DNA of 64,000 nucleotides from Atherinomorus stipes. Taxonomy: Eukaryota > Chordata > Actinopteri > Atheriniformes > Atherinidae. The stretch is from the NCBI GenBank assembly GCA_023101725.1, contig JALJCO010008708.1, positions 310,001 through 374,000 on the forward strand, in the 5' to 3' direction. The first letter of the stretch is position 1, and each line of letters opens with the position of its first letter. The translations under genes and the position numbers were made by a program. A model generated the notes under the pieces. The model was not told where the DNA came from and searched no databases. It saw only the letters and a program-made list of their open reading frames with translations. Positions 1 to 11,163 of this stretch are shown here, one piece after another.

Positions 1-80
1 TAGTACTCGTTCGTTCGTTCGTTCTACTGAAAGTATTGGTAAAAATCAAGGAGGTTTACTGCAGATAATGTCTTATAGAG

Positions 81-1136
81 TAGGGGTGCACAATAAAATC
101 AGCACCCTATCGGTATCGGCCTATATCAGCCTTAAAACTGAGTAAGGGCATTAACCACCCCACCGATATTTAACCGATCAGACCCCCACCAAATACCCTT
201 CTGCTTCCTCTTAAAAAACTTTTTTTTTTACAGATTCGATATCAATGCACTGAAATATTGCGATATTTTCATATGCTGATATCATGTTGACATTTAAAAA
301 CACAGTATCGATCTATTTTACTAACGAAATCTCACGATATTTCATCGTTCTGTTACAAAATCACGTAAGATTTTTAAAGTAAAATAGGTTGATGCCGCGT
401 TTTTAAATATCGATTTGATATTGACATATGAAAATATCACGATATTTTGGTGTATTGATATTTTTTCCATTCGCTATTTTTCAAATTGTCAGAAACGGAT
501 AATAAAACTGTTTGTAATAACGACTTATTTTTTTCAGCTTTGATATCGATCAGCCCAAAACCCAAAACTTTTTCTTCACAGAATTTAAAATTTCTAAAAA
601 CTAGGGGTGGGGAAAAAAGAATGATACACTGAAATATTGTGATATTTTCATATGCTTATATCATATTGATATTAAAAAACGCAGAATCAATCTGTTCTAC
701 AAAGTCTTGCGATATTTCATTGTTATGAAATCTCACGAGAATTCACAAAAATTTCGCGATATTTTCTCATGCTGATATTTAAAAATGCGGTATCCATCTT
801 ATTTTACTAACGTAATTTTGCAATACGTCATCGGTCTGTTATAAAATCTCGCAGGAATTCACGAAATTTTGTCACAGAACGATTAAACCTTGCGAGATTT
901 TCTAAGTGAAATTTATTGATCCACATTTTTAAATATTAATGTGATATCGGCATATGAAAATATCGTGATATTTCAGTGCATCGATATTTTTTCCCACCCC
1001 TATTTTTCAAAGTGTCAGAAACGACTGCTTATTTTTTCAGCTTTAATATATGTATCGATATCGGTTATCGGCCACATGAGTTTTAAAATATCGGCATATC
1101 AGATATCGGCCAAAATTCCAATATTGTGCATCTGTA
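81..1136. mobile_element. hAT-type non-autonomous element (GATATCGG-rich family)
   Basis: The left end starts TAGGGGTGCAC and the right end is the inverted counterpart ending TGCATCTGTA. The flanks carry an 8-bp near-duplication (ttatagag at 73-80, ttttagag at 1137-1144), the target-site size of hAT elements. The body is dense in GATATC/ATATCG words and has no coding capacity. Related copies lie at 4923-6517 and 17169-18400. A second inverted-repeat element is nested at 602-1002. Confidence 0.75.
602..1002. mobile_element. Nested inverted-repeat element (TAGGGGTGGGAAAAAA family)
   Basis: It begins TAGGGGTGGGGAAAAAAG and ends TTTTTTCCCACCCCTA, and both ends continue into matching words around a CACTGAAATAT core. 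The same end sequences recur at 2196-2385, around 5083 and in the triplicated block at 35.2-36.3 kb, so this is a separate small family that sits inside larger elements. It is non-coding. Confidence 0.6.
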
Positions 1137-1530
1137 TTTTAGAGAGAGTGGCTGCCCCGTCTCCACCATTATACCGGACGTACACCGAAGGGTGACTCAG
1201 CGTAATATTTTCCAAAGGGGTCAAAGTGATGCAGAAACTTCACCGGTGAGTAAATCCACGTATAAACTCCGAGAAATGAGATCCAGGTTGAGGGACAAAA
1301 AGAAAGTTATCTTTTAAACCAGCGGCATTTCTTATTCCCCCTGCTCAGACGGAAATGGGACATTTTTCACCAGCAAACGTTTTTCGGGAGAAAACGATGA
1401 AGAGCAGGATGAGTTCTGCTCGTTGGAGTCGATGTTGAAGACTGGATTTGTTCGTGTAAACCCGTCTGTTTCGTGTGTCCAAACTCTGCCCGGCTGATGT
1501 AAGCTCAAAACACACGTGATGAAGAAAAAT
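1137..1530. other. Spacer, nothing recognised
   Basis: About 390 bp between two hAT-type elements. I see no coding potential, RNA gene or tandem repeat. Confidence 0.5.
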
Positions 1531-2504
1531 TAGGGATGCACGATAATTATCGGGCCGATAACAGGAAATTATTGCATCATTCAGATAAGTCTGATATCAT
1601 GACGACTTGCCCCGATATCATCTATATTATTATTTGCTCCGCTCACATTATTGTTGCTCACTGGAATTATTGTTGTTTAAAAACGCTTGATTACATAAAC
1701 AAGTCTGACCTGTCAGTCATTATTATTGTTTGATAACAAATATAGGATATAAATTTCAGCTCCTAAAGGCCGATACCATATAACTGATAGCACACATACA
1801 TACCTAATCATGACATAAATACTATTAACAAAAAAGAATTTTTACTCTTTAAATGAAGAAATAATCATTTTTTCCAGTTTAAAACTATCAGAAGCCTTTT
1901 AACATTTTCTAAAAGATATCAAACAAAACTATTCGATATCTGAAATGCACATCAACTTAAATGAAGTGCATTGTTACTGATACAGAAATAAAGACTCCTT
2001 GAACTGATTCAGATGTAACGGGATTACAAACCGTACAACTGGGAAGATAAAAACCACAGAAGAAGATGATTCAAATATTTACTGTATGTTAACACAATCT
2101 GAAAAAGTTCATTTGTAAGCGATAATAATGACTTGTTTATGTAAATCAGCATTATTAAACAACAATAACTCCAGTCTCATAATGTGAGCGATCAGGGTGG
2201 GAAAAAATATTAATACACTGAAATATCGCGATACTTTCATATACCGATATCAGATTGACATTTAAAAACGTGGTATCGATCTATTTTATTTTTTTAGTTC
2301 GTAAAATAGATCGTTTTTAAATATCGATATATCAACATACATATTGCAATATTTTAGTGAATCGATATTTTTTCCACCCCTAGAGCGGATCACTGCCGTG
2401 CTGACAAAAATACATGTTATCGGTGCAAGGCGTCATCATATCGGACTTATCGGAATGATGTAATAATTTCCCGTTATCGGCCCGATAATTATCGTGCGCC
2501 CCTA
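1531..2504. mobile_element. hAT-type MITE with long terminal inverted repeats
   Basis: The ends are TAGGGATGCACGATAATTAT on the left and the inverted counterpart GTGCGCCCCTA on the right. The inverted similarity extends roughly 70 bp inwards. The flanking 8-mers agaaaaat (1523-1530) and ataaaaat (2505-2512) match at 7 of 8 positions, as expected for an aged hAT target duplication. There is no transposase. Confidence 0.75.
2196..2385. mobile_element. Small nested inverted-repeat element
   Basis: Starts CAGGGTGGGAAAAAATATTA and ends TTTTTTCCACCCCTA. It is flanked by gagcgat and gagcggat, a probable imperfect target duplication. Same family as 602-1002, inserted in the 1531-2504 element. Confidence 0.6.
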
Positions 2505-3274
2505 ATAAAAATACAACAAGTTGAGACCTGATTGCTCACAAACATAAACTCTTTATTCTTTTCATTTCTTTGCTTTTTCCAACGCGTGAATCTTTAGATC
2601 GTCCAATCACGGCCTGAGCTGGGAAAGAACGTTGATTTAAAGATCTGTTCATGTATGTGTAGCTGCTGCAGAGGTCTGGTAAACCGTGCAAGCACAACGG
2701 TCCCGTAGAGCAGTCGTGGGACTGACTTCCCCTGGATTATTAATTTTATTATTAATATTATTATTATAATTAGGAAGGAGGACAGAAAACCAAACCAACA
2801 CGAGATGTTCTGAGAAGTGCTGGTCGTGTTTCTGGTGTGAAACCAGCGCGGTTAAAGTTGGGCAGAGTTTGGTTTCATCCCCTCTTTTCATTTAGGATGT
2901 AGCCTGTGTGTGTGTGTGTGTGCGTGTGTGTGTGTGTGTGTGCGTGTGTGTGTGTGCGTGCGCTGTGTAAATGGCCATAAATAAAAAATCTGTTGTGTCT
3001 TAGATGGGAGTACAAACTGTTTTGTACCTGAGAAGGATCATACTGTAGTTTGAGTAGCTGGTGTATCACGTTTTCCTGCTGTACATTTGTTAAATAAAGA
3101 TTTGATGCAAAATGTAAAAAAGCTTTTGTCATTTTCTGTAAAATAACCTGAAACTGAAAAAGTGATGATCCTAAAATATCAATACCGATGTTCTAGAATG
3201 GATTTTCATGTTAGAATATTTATATTTTTAATTATTTCAGAATAAATGTATAGTTTATTATCAATAAGAACATA
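2505..3274. repeat. Spacer with (TG)n microsatellite and a dispersed repeat
   Basis: A TG dinucleotide run with a few CG interruptions lies at about 2906-2962. From about 3050 to 3272 the sequence is shared with 6785-7035, including a motif with AATAAA followed by a GT-containing tail, which looks like an old retrotransposed 3' end. No host gene is seen. Confidence 0.5.
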
Positions 3275-3728
3275 CAGTCGTCCTCAAAATTATTAAGTTA
3301 AGGGGAAAAAAATCAGCTGAAATAAGTTAAACTTGACAAAAGTAATAAATTATATGAAAATCATGACGTTGATTTTGAATTTGGGTTTGAAAAAAGTATT
3401 TAAAACAAAAAATAAAACGAGTCAATAAGCATAATGGGGCTCCGAAGCTAAAATATTGTGCAACACTTTGAGTCAAGCAGGTGTTTTCTGTAACGTCCAA
3501 TCAGACGTCTGCACCTGCTGACAGGTATGTTGGTCCATATTCATGGAAAAGATGCTCTAATGTGTCTGGGACAGTTTTGTTTTTGTGAAAGTTTTTATTT
3601 AACTAAATTCTAATTTTGTAAATTTTATTAACTTTTATTTTCTGTAGTTTCTTGTTATTTGAATTAATGTTGTGAATTTAGTCTTTTTTTTTTAAATTGG
3701 AGGGTTTGAATAATTTTGAGGACGACTA
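3275..3728. mobile_element. Tc1/mariner-like non-autonomous fragment
   Basis: It begins CAGTCGTCCTCAAAATTATT after a TA dinucleotide, and the right end is the inverted GAGGACGAC followed by TA. The interior contains no transposase frame. The same family recurs at 25681-26213, partially at about 4120-4435 and 36747-36900, and begins again at the window end. Confidence 0.7.
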
Positions 3729-4440
3729 TGTTCTAAAATAGATTTTTATGTTGAAATATTTATATTTTTAGTTATTTGGTATAAATATAAAGTTTATTAT
3801 CAATAAGATCATAACTGTAATTCCTTTTTCCAGATGATTAGCCGAATACATCTACACTGCAACGATCGTGGCATTTATTTTATTTTGTATTTCACCGGTA
3901 ATTTTAGTTTTGAGTTGCAGATCATTCTGTATAAAACAGCAAGTGTGTGTGAGCTAACTCCTTTTCTCTTAATACAGGCTGTTAAGAGAATAATTTTACC
4001 AATTTTACACAAAATATTACATCGGTTTTACACGTCAATAAACTCAAATACTCAACAGACTATAACTGCAGTTAAAGGATCATTTATTTCTTATTATGGC
4101 TGCCAGTAATTATTCATACTCTTCAAATAAAGAGAAGGCTAAATTCACAATAGTAATTCAAATAACAAGAAACTAATAATAAATTAAAATCTATAATTTA
4201 GTGAGTTAAAATAATGCTTTTGAATGGTGTTTGGAAATAATAAAAATTAAACAAAAACATTTTTTTTTATGTTTTTTAAAAATATTTCTTTCAAACCACC
4301 ATTTCAAAATCAATGTCATGATTTTCATATAATTTTATTTATTATTACCTTTGTCAATTTCATCTTATTTCACTTCCAGCTGATTTTTTTCCTTCTTTAA
4401 ATTGAGAGTATAAATAACTCTGAAGACTATATCAAAGCTA
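3729..4440. repeat. Repeat of the left flank plus a reversed Tc1-like partial copy
   Basis: 3732-3812 repeats the roughly 80 bp that precede the Tc1-like element (3192-3272). From about 4120 to 4435 a degraded, inverted copy of the same Tc1-like family can be followed by its words CATGATTTTCATATAA and CAGCTGATTTTTTTC. The 91-codon frame at 3834-4109 has no recognisable product. Confidence 0.5.
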
Positions 4441-4922
4441 AACGACACGTATCCTTCATGCTTTCATCAGCTGGCTTCTCGCCACGAATGATACGGAGTT
4501 CTGTTCCTTGATAAAAACGAAGTTAAGATAAATGACAGATCCTTGTTAATGGTGACAAATCATCATTGCTGTGACATTTCTCAGATATGTTTCATAAATT
4601 ATAGAGAGCAGGAAAAAAAAGATCAAGGTTACCAGTATGGACATAAAGTAAAGTAAATAACTGACAAAGTATATACACTACTTCCAAAAATGTAAGGATA
4701 TTAATCTAATATTTGAATGTCAGAATGAACATTAAATGCATTCCAGGTCATCTTAATCTGACATTTTGTGAACTTTTAGACGCACATGTACAAATGTTTT
4801 AGTATTTGTTGCACAACATGCCGTTCTCTAAGATGATAAACCACCAAAAAGACAAAACAAGTATCACGAAGCCACAAAATGTTCTGGTATGACAACCCGT
4901 ACTCACTCCGTCACATTTAGAC
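4441..4922. other. Spacer, nothing recognised
   Basis: AT-rich unique-looking sequence. It ends in atttagac (4915-4922), which is the target duplication of the next element. Confidence 0.5.
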
Positions 4923-6517
4923 AAGGGATGCACGATGTTGGGATTTTGGCCGATATCAGATATGCTGATTTTTCAAAACTCATGTGGCCGATGGCTGATA
5001 TTGATATCGATATTAAAGCTGAAAATAATAAGCAGTCATTGCAAATAGCAGTTTTGTTATCCGTTTCCAACACTTTGAAAAATAGGGGTGGGAAAAACTA
5101 TTGATACACTGAAATATCGCGATATTTTCATATGCGATATCAAATCAATATTTTAAAATGCGGTATCAATCTATTTGACTCACAAAATCTCACGAGATTT
5201 CATCGTTCTGTTACAAACTTGCAATATTTTGTGAATTCTCGCGAGATTTCATGAGTAAAATAGATCAATACTGCGTTTTAAAATGACAATATGATATCAG
5301 CGTATGAAAATACCACAAATTTTTGTGAATTCTCGCGAAATTTCGTAACAGAATGATGAAATGTTGCGAGATTTCATGAGTAGAATAGATCAATACTACG
5401 TTTTAAAATGTCAGAATGATAGCAAATGAAAATTTCGCAAAGTTTTCGTGAATTCTCGCAAGATTTCATAACATAACGATAAAGTGTTGCGAGATTTCAT
5501 GAGTAAAATGGATCGATACTACGTTTTAAAATGTCAATATGATAGCAGAATATGAAAATACCACAAAATTTTTGTGAATTGTCACAAGATTTTGTAACAG
5601 AACGATGAAATGTTGCGAGATTTTATAAGTAAAATAGATCGATACTACGTTTTAAAATGTCAATATGATATTTGCATATGAAAGCACCCCAAATTTTTGT
5701 GAATTGTCACGAGATTTTGTAACAGAACGATGGAATGTTGCGAGATTTTATAAGTAAAATAGATCGATACTACATTTTAAAATGTCAATATGATAGCAGC
5801 ATATGAAAATACCACAAAATTTTCGTGAATTGTCACGAGATTTCGTAACAGAACGATGAAATGTTGCGAGATTTCATGAGTAGAATAGATCAATACTACG
5901 TTTTAAAATTTCAGAATGATAGCAAATGAAAATTTCGCAAAGTTTTCGTGAATTCTCGCAAGATTTCATAACATAGCGATAAAATGTTGCGAGATTTCAT
6001 GAGTAAAATGGATCGATACTACGTTTTAAAATGTCAATATGATAGCAGAATATGAAAATACCACAAAATTTTTGTGAATTGTCACGAGATTTTGTAACAG
6101 AACGATGAAATGTTGCGAGATTTTATAAGTAAAATAGATCGATACTACGTTTTAAAATGTCAATATGATATTTGCATATGAAAGTACCCCAAATTTTCGT
6201 GAATTGTCACGAGATTTTGTAACAGAACGATGGGAAGGAAAAGGAGGGGGGGGGGGGAGGGGGGGAAGGGGAGAAAAGGGGAGGGGAAAAATTGAGTTTA
6301 TGGTAAAATGCACTCGTAAAGTAATATATGAGAATGAAATCAATTTTGGAATTAAGTGAAAAGAAGTTTTGAGAAATAGTTTTGGGAGTTTTAGATAGAC
6401 AGAGGCTGATGGTTTAAATATTGGTTAAAATGAGTTGGGTAGCCGATGTCTGATATTCAGTTTTAATGCTGATATAGGCCGATACCGATAGGGGCCCGAT
6501 TATATCGTGCATCCCTA
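4923..6517. mobile_element. hAT-type element with an internal 125-bp tandem array
   Basis: The left end AAGGGATGCACGAT and right end ATCGTGCATCCCTA are inverted copies. Perfect 8-bp duplications atttagac flank it (4915-4922 and 6518-6525), which assigns it to the hAT superfamily. Inside, the word ACGTTTTAAAATGT and its variants recur about every 125 bp from about 5264 to 6150, giving roughly eight units. A polypurine stretch rich in G runs lies at 6231-6291. It is non-coding. Confidence 0.85.
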
Positions 6518-7427
6518 ATTTAGACGTAAGAGGGCAGACCAGGACGTAAAAATCAAAAACATATATGGTGGTACATCCACCACCGGTTCGTTACAACACG
6601 AATTTCTGCATAATTCTACTTTTAAAAAATCCCACATTCACATATTTTCCATTAAAATGCATCCAAAAGTTAAATAACCAACCTTGTGATTGGTGCGTTT
6701 TCTTGCAGGTTTTGATTAACCCCGTATGTACTCTGGGACCTGGTTTCAAAGGTGGTTTTCTGGCTCCAAAACATCGGTCCCATGTTTCCCTGCTGTACAT
6801 CTGTGAAATAAAGATTTGATACAAAATGTTAAAGCTTTTGTCATTCTCTGTAAAAAACCTGAAACTGAAAAAGTGATGTGCAGATTGATCCTAAAATATC
6901 AATACCTATGTTCCAGATTAGATTTTCATGTTAAAATATTTTTTGGTAATTTGGTAAAAAAAATATATATATATATATATATATATAGTTTATAAATAAG
7001 AACATAATGGTAGCTGAATATTTCTACACTGTTTTCTGGATTAGTGTCATGATAAACCAGTAAATGTTCCGGTTCAGTGACAACTTGGACTCACTCCATC
7101 ACCACGGCAACAAACCAGCTATTGAGTCGTGACAAATTCATGCTGCGGGACATCCACCTGTTAGATTTAGTTTTAAAGTGAAGGAATTGCTTCATAATTC
7201 TTTTATAAAATCCTACGAAACATCCAAATGATTAAAAAAATTACAAGTTTCGAATCATCTCATTGTGACACGACCTTCATTTTATCGCAGTTTCTGCAGT
7301 CAAAGCTTCTGACGGGACCGTGTGTTGGGAGTAGGGCCGAAATATCAAAATTTGATCATGATTTCAATTTAATGTCAAACGATCTCCAAACTTATATAAT
7401 CGAGCAGTGGCGTGTTGTGGGTCAAAT
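6518..7427. repeat. Spacer with dispersed repeat copy and (AT)n
   Basis: 6785-7035 is a second copy of the sequence at about 3050-3272. An (AT)n run lies at about 6962-6986. No gene is recognised. Confidence 0.45.
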
Positions 7428-8290
7428 TAAAGGGGAAGTTCAGGATTTTTGACATGGGGCTTCATTTACAAGTGAGCCAGAATGCTACTTATCACTGAAG
7501 ACGGTTTCAACATATTTCATCCCGTTATTCTAGTTCCAGTGGGTCGCCGATGCTAATGCTAGTGCAAGTCAATAGGAATCTGCTAGCCTGTCATTAATAA
7601 CAATCTTAACCACTCCACAGAACATCTGAGGCAAATCATTTCTAACTTCAGACTATCTGTGTAAATGCCGTGTTAACAGAATAATGTTATAAATCAAACT
7701 AACCTGCATTTCGTTGCATTTTGATTGTTGCTGCTGAGACACTTTACAAAGTTTTACTTCCTGTATTTGGCAGCAGAGTGATGTCATCTGCTGCTACGTG
7801 CATGAAGGAATTTGATCACACAAATGTAAAGTCCACAATACGGCCACGTCTGAAAGGCATGAGGATATGTCGGATTTTGAAGACGATTTCGAACTTTTTT
7901 TTTATCAAACTAACTGTCACCATGTCTCTATGAACCAGAATACACTGACAAAGGTGGTACGCTGGTAAAAACTAGTTCCTCAATATGTGATGCAAAATTT
8001 GTCATACAAGGCTAATTTTACTAGTTTAACACACAAGTTTACTAGTTTAACTCGGCATTTACACAGATAGACTTGCTGATTTGCCTCAGATGTTCTGTGG
8101 AGTGGATAAGATTGGTTTTAATGACAGGCTAGCAGATTCCTATTGACTTCCACTAGCATTAGCATCAGCAACCTCCTGGAACGAGAATAACGGGATGAAA
8201 TATGTTGAAACTGTCTTCAGTAATAAGTAGTATTCTGGCTCACTTGTAAATGAGGCTCTATGTCAAAAATTATGAACTTCCCCTTTATTA
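7428..8290. mobile_element. Fold-back (long inverted repeat) element
   Basis: The left end TAAAGGGGAAGTTCA is matched by the inverted right end GAACTTCCCCTTTA. The arms stay complementary for about 260 bp and include the words GAGCCAGAAT and CTAGCATTAGCAT. I could not define a clean target duplication. A partial copy occurs at 41395-41758 next to the satellite in the last sting1 intron. Confidence 0.6.
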
Positions 8291-9461
8291 AGGAAGCCAG
8301 TTGCACATGCACGTGCACGTCAAGTCTGTTACTAGAGAATTTGCGGTTTCCATTATAGTTCTATTACGTTTCGCTGTATTTCTTGTATTACTACGCTTCA
8401 CTCTGTCATTCAGCACAAAATCTTTCCATATGCTTGATATAACATTCATAAGGAAAGCAACTCAGATCTACAGATGATATGAAGAGTATTTTCAACGGTT
8501 GATTTGGCTCATATGGGGGATATTCTGGTGCTGACTCTGTGTGCAATAATGTGACTTTTCTAACATCCAGGTATAATAAAACAGCATTGCCACAACCAAA
8601 TTTACGTAACAGTCAGCAGCAAACTCAGTGTGAGGAGTAATGGTACACATTTTACTCACCCTATGGAAGAGGAAGGCCAGGTGGTCAATAACCATGTCGT
8701 AAAATTTCCCTCTGGCTTTAAGGTCTTCCACAAAAGCAGAGTCAGCGGATATTTTGGCAAGTTTAAGAAGTCCGTCCTGTCCACAAGTGTTTCTCAAGTA
8801 CGTTTTAATCCTTTTAAGACGGTAAAAGGATCGTCAGCATAAGATGAAGCAACTTGTTAGCTTGTCAGTGCTCTGTAGGTCATCCTCAATAAGTAGCTGC
8901 AACTCTCCGGGTGTCTGGTGAAACATGTTACAGTGAAGCGTTTGCAGCTCATTCTTTCATTTCTGCTCATCAAACATCGGGACGTTTTGATCAGCTGCGT
9001 TAACTCGCTGTTAGGAAAAGCAAAAAGATGCAAACGATGTGTGATCCGATATCCGAAAGAAGTTGAGGTGCTCCATATCCGCAAATCTTTGAGTCATAGG
9101 ATGATACTGTCAACACTCTGAGAGTAAAGACGCCGGAAAGTTGCGAGCTTTCCTCATCTCCATGTTGGCGCTGGATCATCCCACGCGCCATGTCCTCCCA
9201 GACTCGGCGGTGACGTTTGCTGCCTGGACTGTTTCGTCATAAATGCCACTGAATTTCTCATCCGTTCTTAAAACTTTGAGAGCGATGACATACTTTTAAT
9301 GCAGAAGGCATTAATGAAGAAGGCACGTGGGCGGTGTTTCCTACCTAAGGCCTGCACTCCTCCGTGTTGGCCACTCGTGCAACTTGCACCATCGTAAGTC
9401 TGACAAATAAGCTTTTCTTCGGGACTATTCGGAATGAAATCATTCTGATTGAGGATTTCAG
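8291..9461 (-). pseudogene. Possible decayed hAT-type transposase remnant
   Basis: Broken minus-strand frames run through about 8492-9330. The most upstream piece reads like the transposase-linked region of hAT proteins (a KFSGIYDET-like stretch near 9250-9290 followed by an RQ-rich patch near 9190), and the 8492-8797 frame could be downstream sequence. Stops and frame changes break it throughout. I recognise no catalytic motif, so the assignment rests on weak resemblance and could be wrong. Confidence 0.2.
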
Positions 9462-9952
9462 GGCAGCCGTTTACATGGGAACTAATTCATTCCGATCTGG
9501 CGTGTACATGCGCCAATATTTATTCAGAATAATCCTGTCTGACATGCGCAGAATGATGTTTCATCACATTATTTAATAATGACGGAGGTCTAAAAACTGA
9601 TCGTCACGGTTGTCGTGGTTTCTGCAGGACTTTAATCCAGCAGCTGATCCTCGCGAGCTGCAGACAACCAGGAGAAAAAGGCGTAGAGACGGAGTTTGAG
9701 CAGGGCCGGTTCTAGCTAAACATACATTAGGGGGCACACAAAAATATGGAGGGGCATTGTCTTTACACATGCGTTCAGCCCATTTTTTTTGTATTTTCTT
9801 AATTAGACTGGGTAATTAGCAGAGTCCAACTCCAAAGAAATGGATTGCACTTTGTCAGACCTCTACCCTAAGACCTGCCCAGCTTGGGTGTCCCACCTGA
9901 AACAAAAAGCTCCTGCTGGTATAGCTCTTAGAGTCACTGAGGCACACAAACC

Positions 9953-10452
9953 CCCTGACCACAATAAGGTGGCAATCCCTCAGGGGGGGGAACAGAAAAC
10001 ATAACTAATAAATAAAATTAGAAAAAAAATATATAAATGATAATTTTAACAACAATTAACATAATATTTTTTGGACAGCCATTACATCTCAAATCTAAAA
10101 GGTTTTTTTCTCAAACAAATAGAACTATCAAACACAAAAAATAGAGCAGAACATGAAACTCCTGACCACAGTGAGGTGGTAATCCTAAGGGGAAACAAAA
10201 AATACAAATAATAAATAAAATTAAACAAAAAATAGAATACTATCAAAGTTAAGCAACCATCAACATAACAATTGTCTTTTTTTGGACAGCCATTAATATC
10301 TAAAATAAATTTAAAGTGTTTTTTGTTTTTTTCAAACAAATATAACTATCATACACAAAAAATAGATCAGAACATTAAACTCCTGACCACAGTAAGGTGG
10401 CAATTAAAACAAAAAATCCTTTATCAAAGTGATAACAACCAACAACATGACA

Positions 10453-10499
<47 letters not shown>

Positions 10500-10560
10500 G
10501 GGGTGTCACAAAAGGTTTTCTCAAGCAAGCAACAAAAACAGAGCAAAACTTTTTTTTTTT
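9953..10560. repeat. Subterminal direct repeats and simple sequence in the hAT transposon
   Basis: The word CCTGACCACA followed by RTRAGGTGG starts at 9953, 10161 and 10382, so a 208-221 bp unit is present about three times. It is followed by (GT)n at about 10454-10482, a G run to 10503 and a T run at 10550-10570. Subterminal repeats are often transposase-binding sites in hAT elements; that role is inferred here. Confidence 0.65.
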
Positions 10561-11163
10561 TTTTTTTTTTCTTAAATACATTGTGTAAGAACTACTGACA
10601 TCTAGTGGTACAGATGGGTTATAGAAAGAAAAGATGTTTTCTTTCAAGAGACTTCATATTCCAAGCACTGTTCTGAATATATGGTGGCCATTAGAGGCCA
10701 AAATGGTCCCAAACATAAAGATGTTTTCATCTGTCAGTGTATCTAGTCCTCTCAGGTGAGACTGTACTATGAGTAAACACTTTTAATGTCTTTTAAGGTA
10801 TTACTTTTCCCAAACAGTCTCTAACTCCCATTAAACAAAGCTGGTACTGTAGTTTTAAAGTTCAGAGGGTTATTACTTCCCACACATTGTTCTGTCCACT
10901 TGGGGACAGTGTAGTAAAAATGGTGGAACAAATATGGCAGCATCCATGTATGCGCACCCACAGAAAGTTGATATAAATGACTCATTCTAAGAAAATAAAC
11001 ATGTAACAGCTATTCTAGAGCAGTGACTACACATCAATAGAAAGCCAGTTTGAAATTATATATAACATTTTTTTGCTATTGACCTTTGATTTTTACATAC
11101 TGCACCTTTCATCTTTTTTTTTTCTCTTGTTTGTTCTTTTCTGGTTTTCTGGTTTGCCTCACT

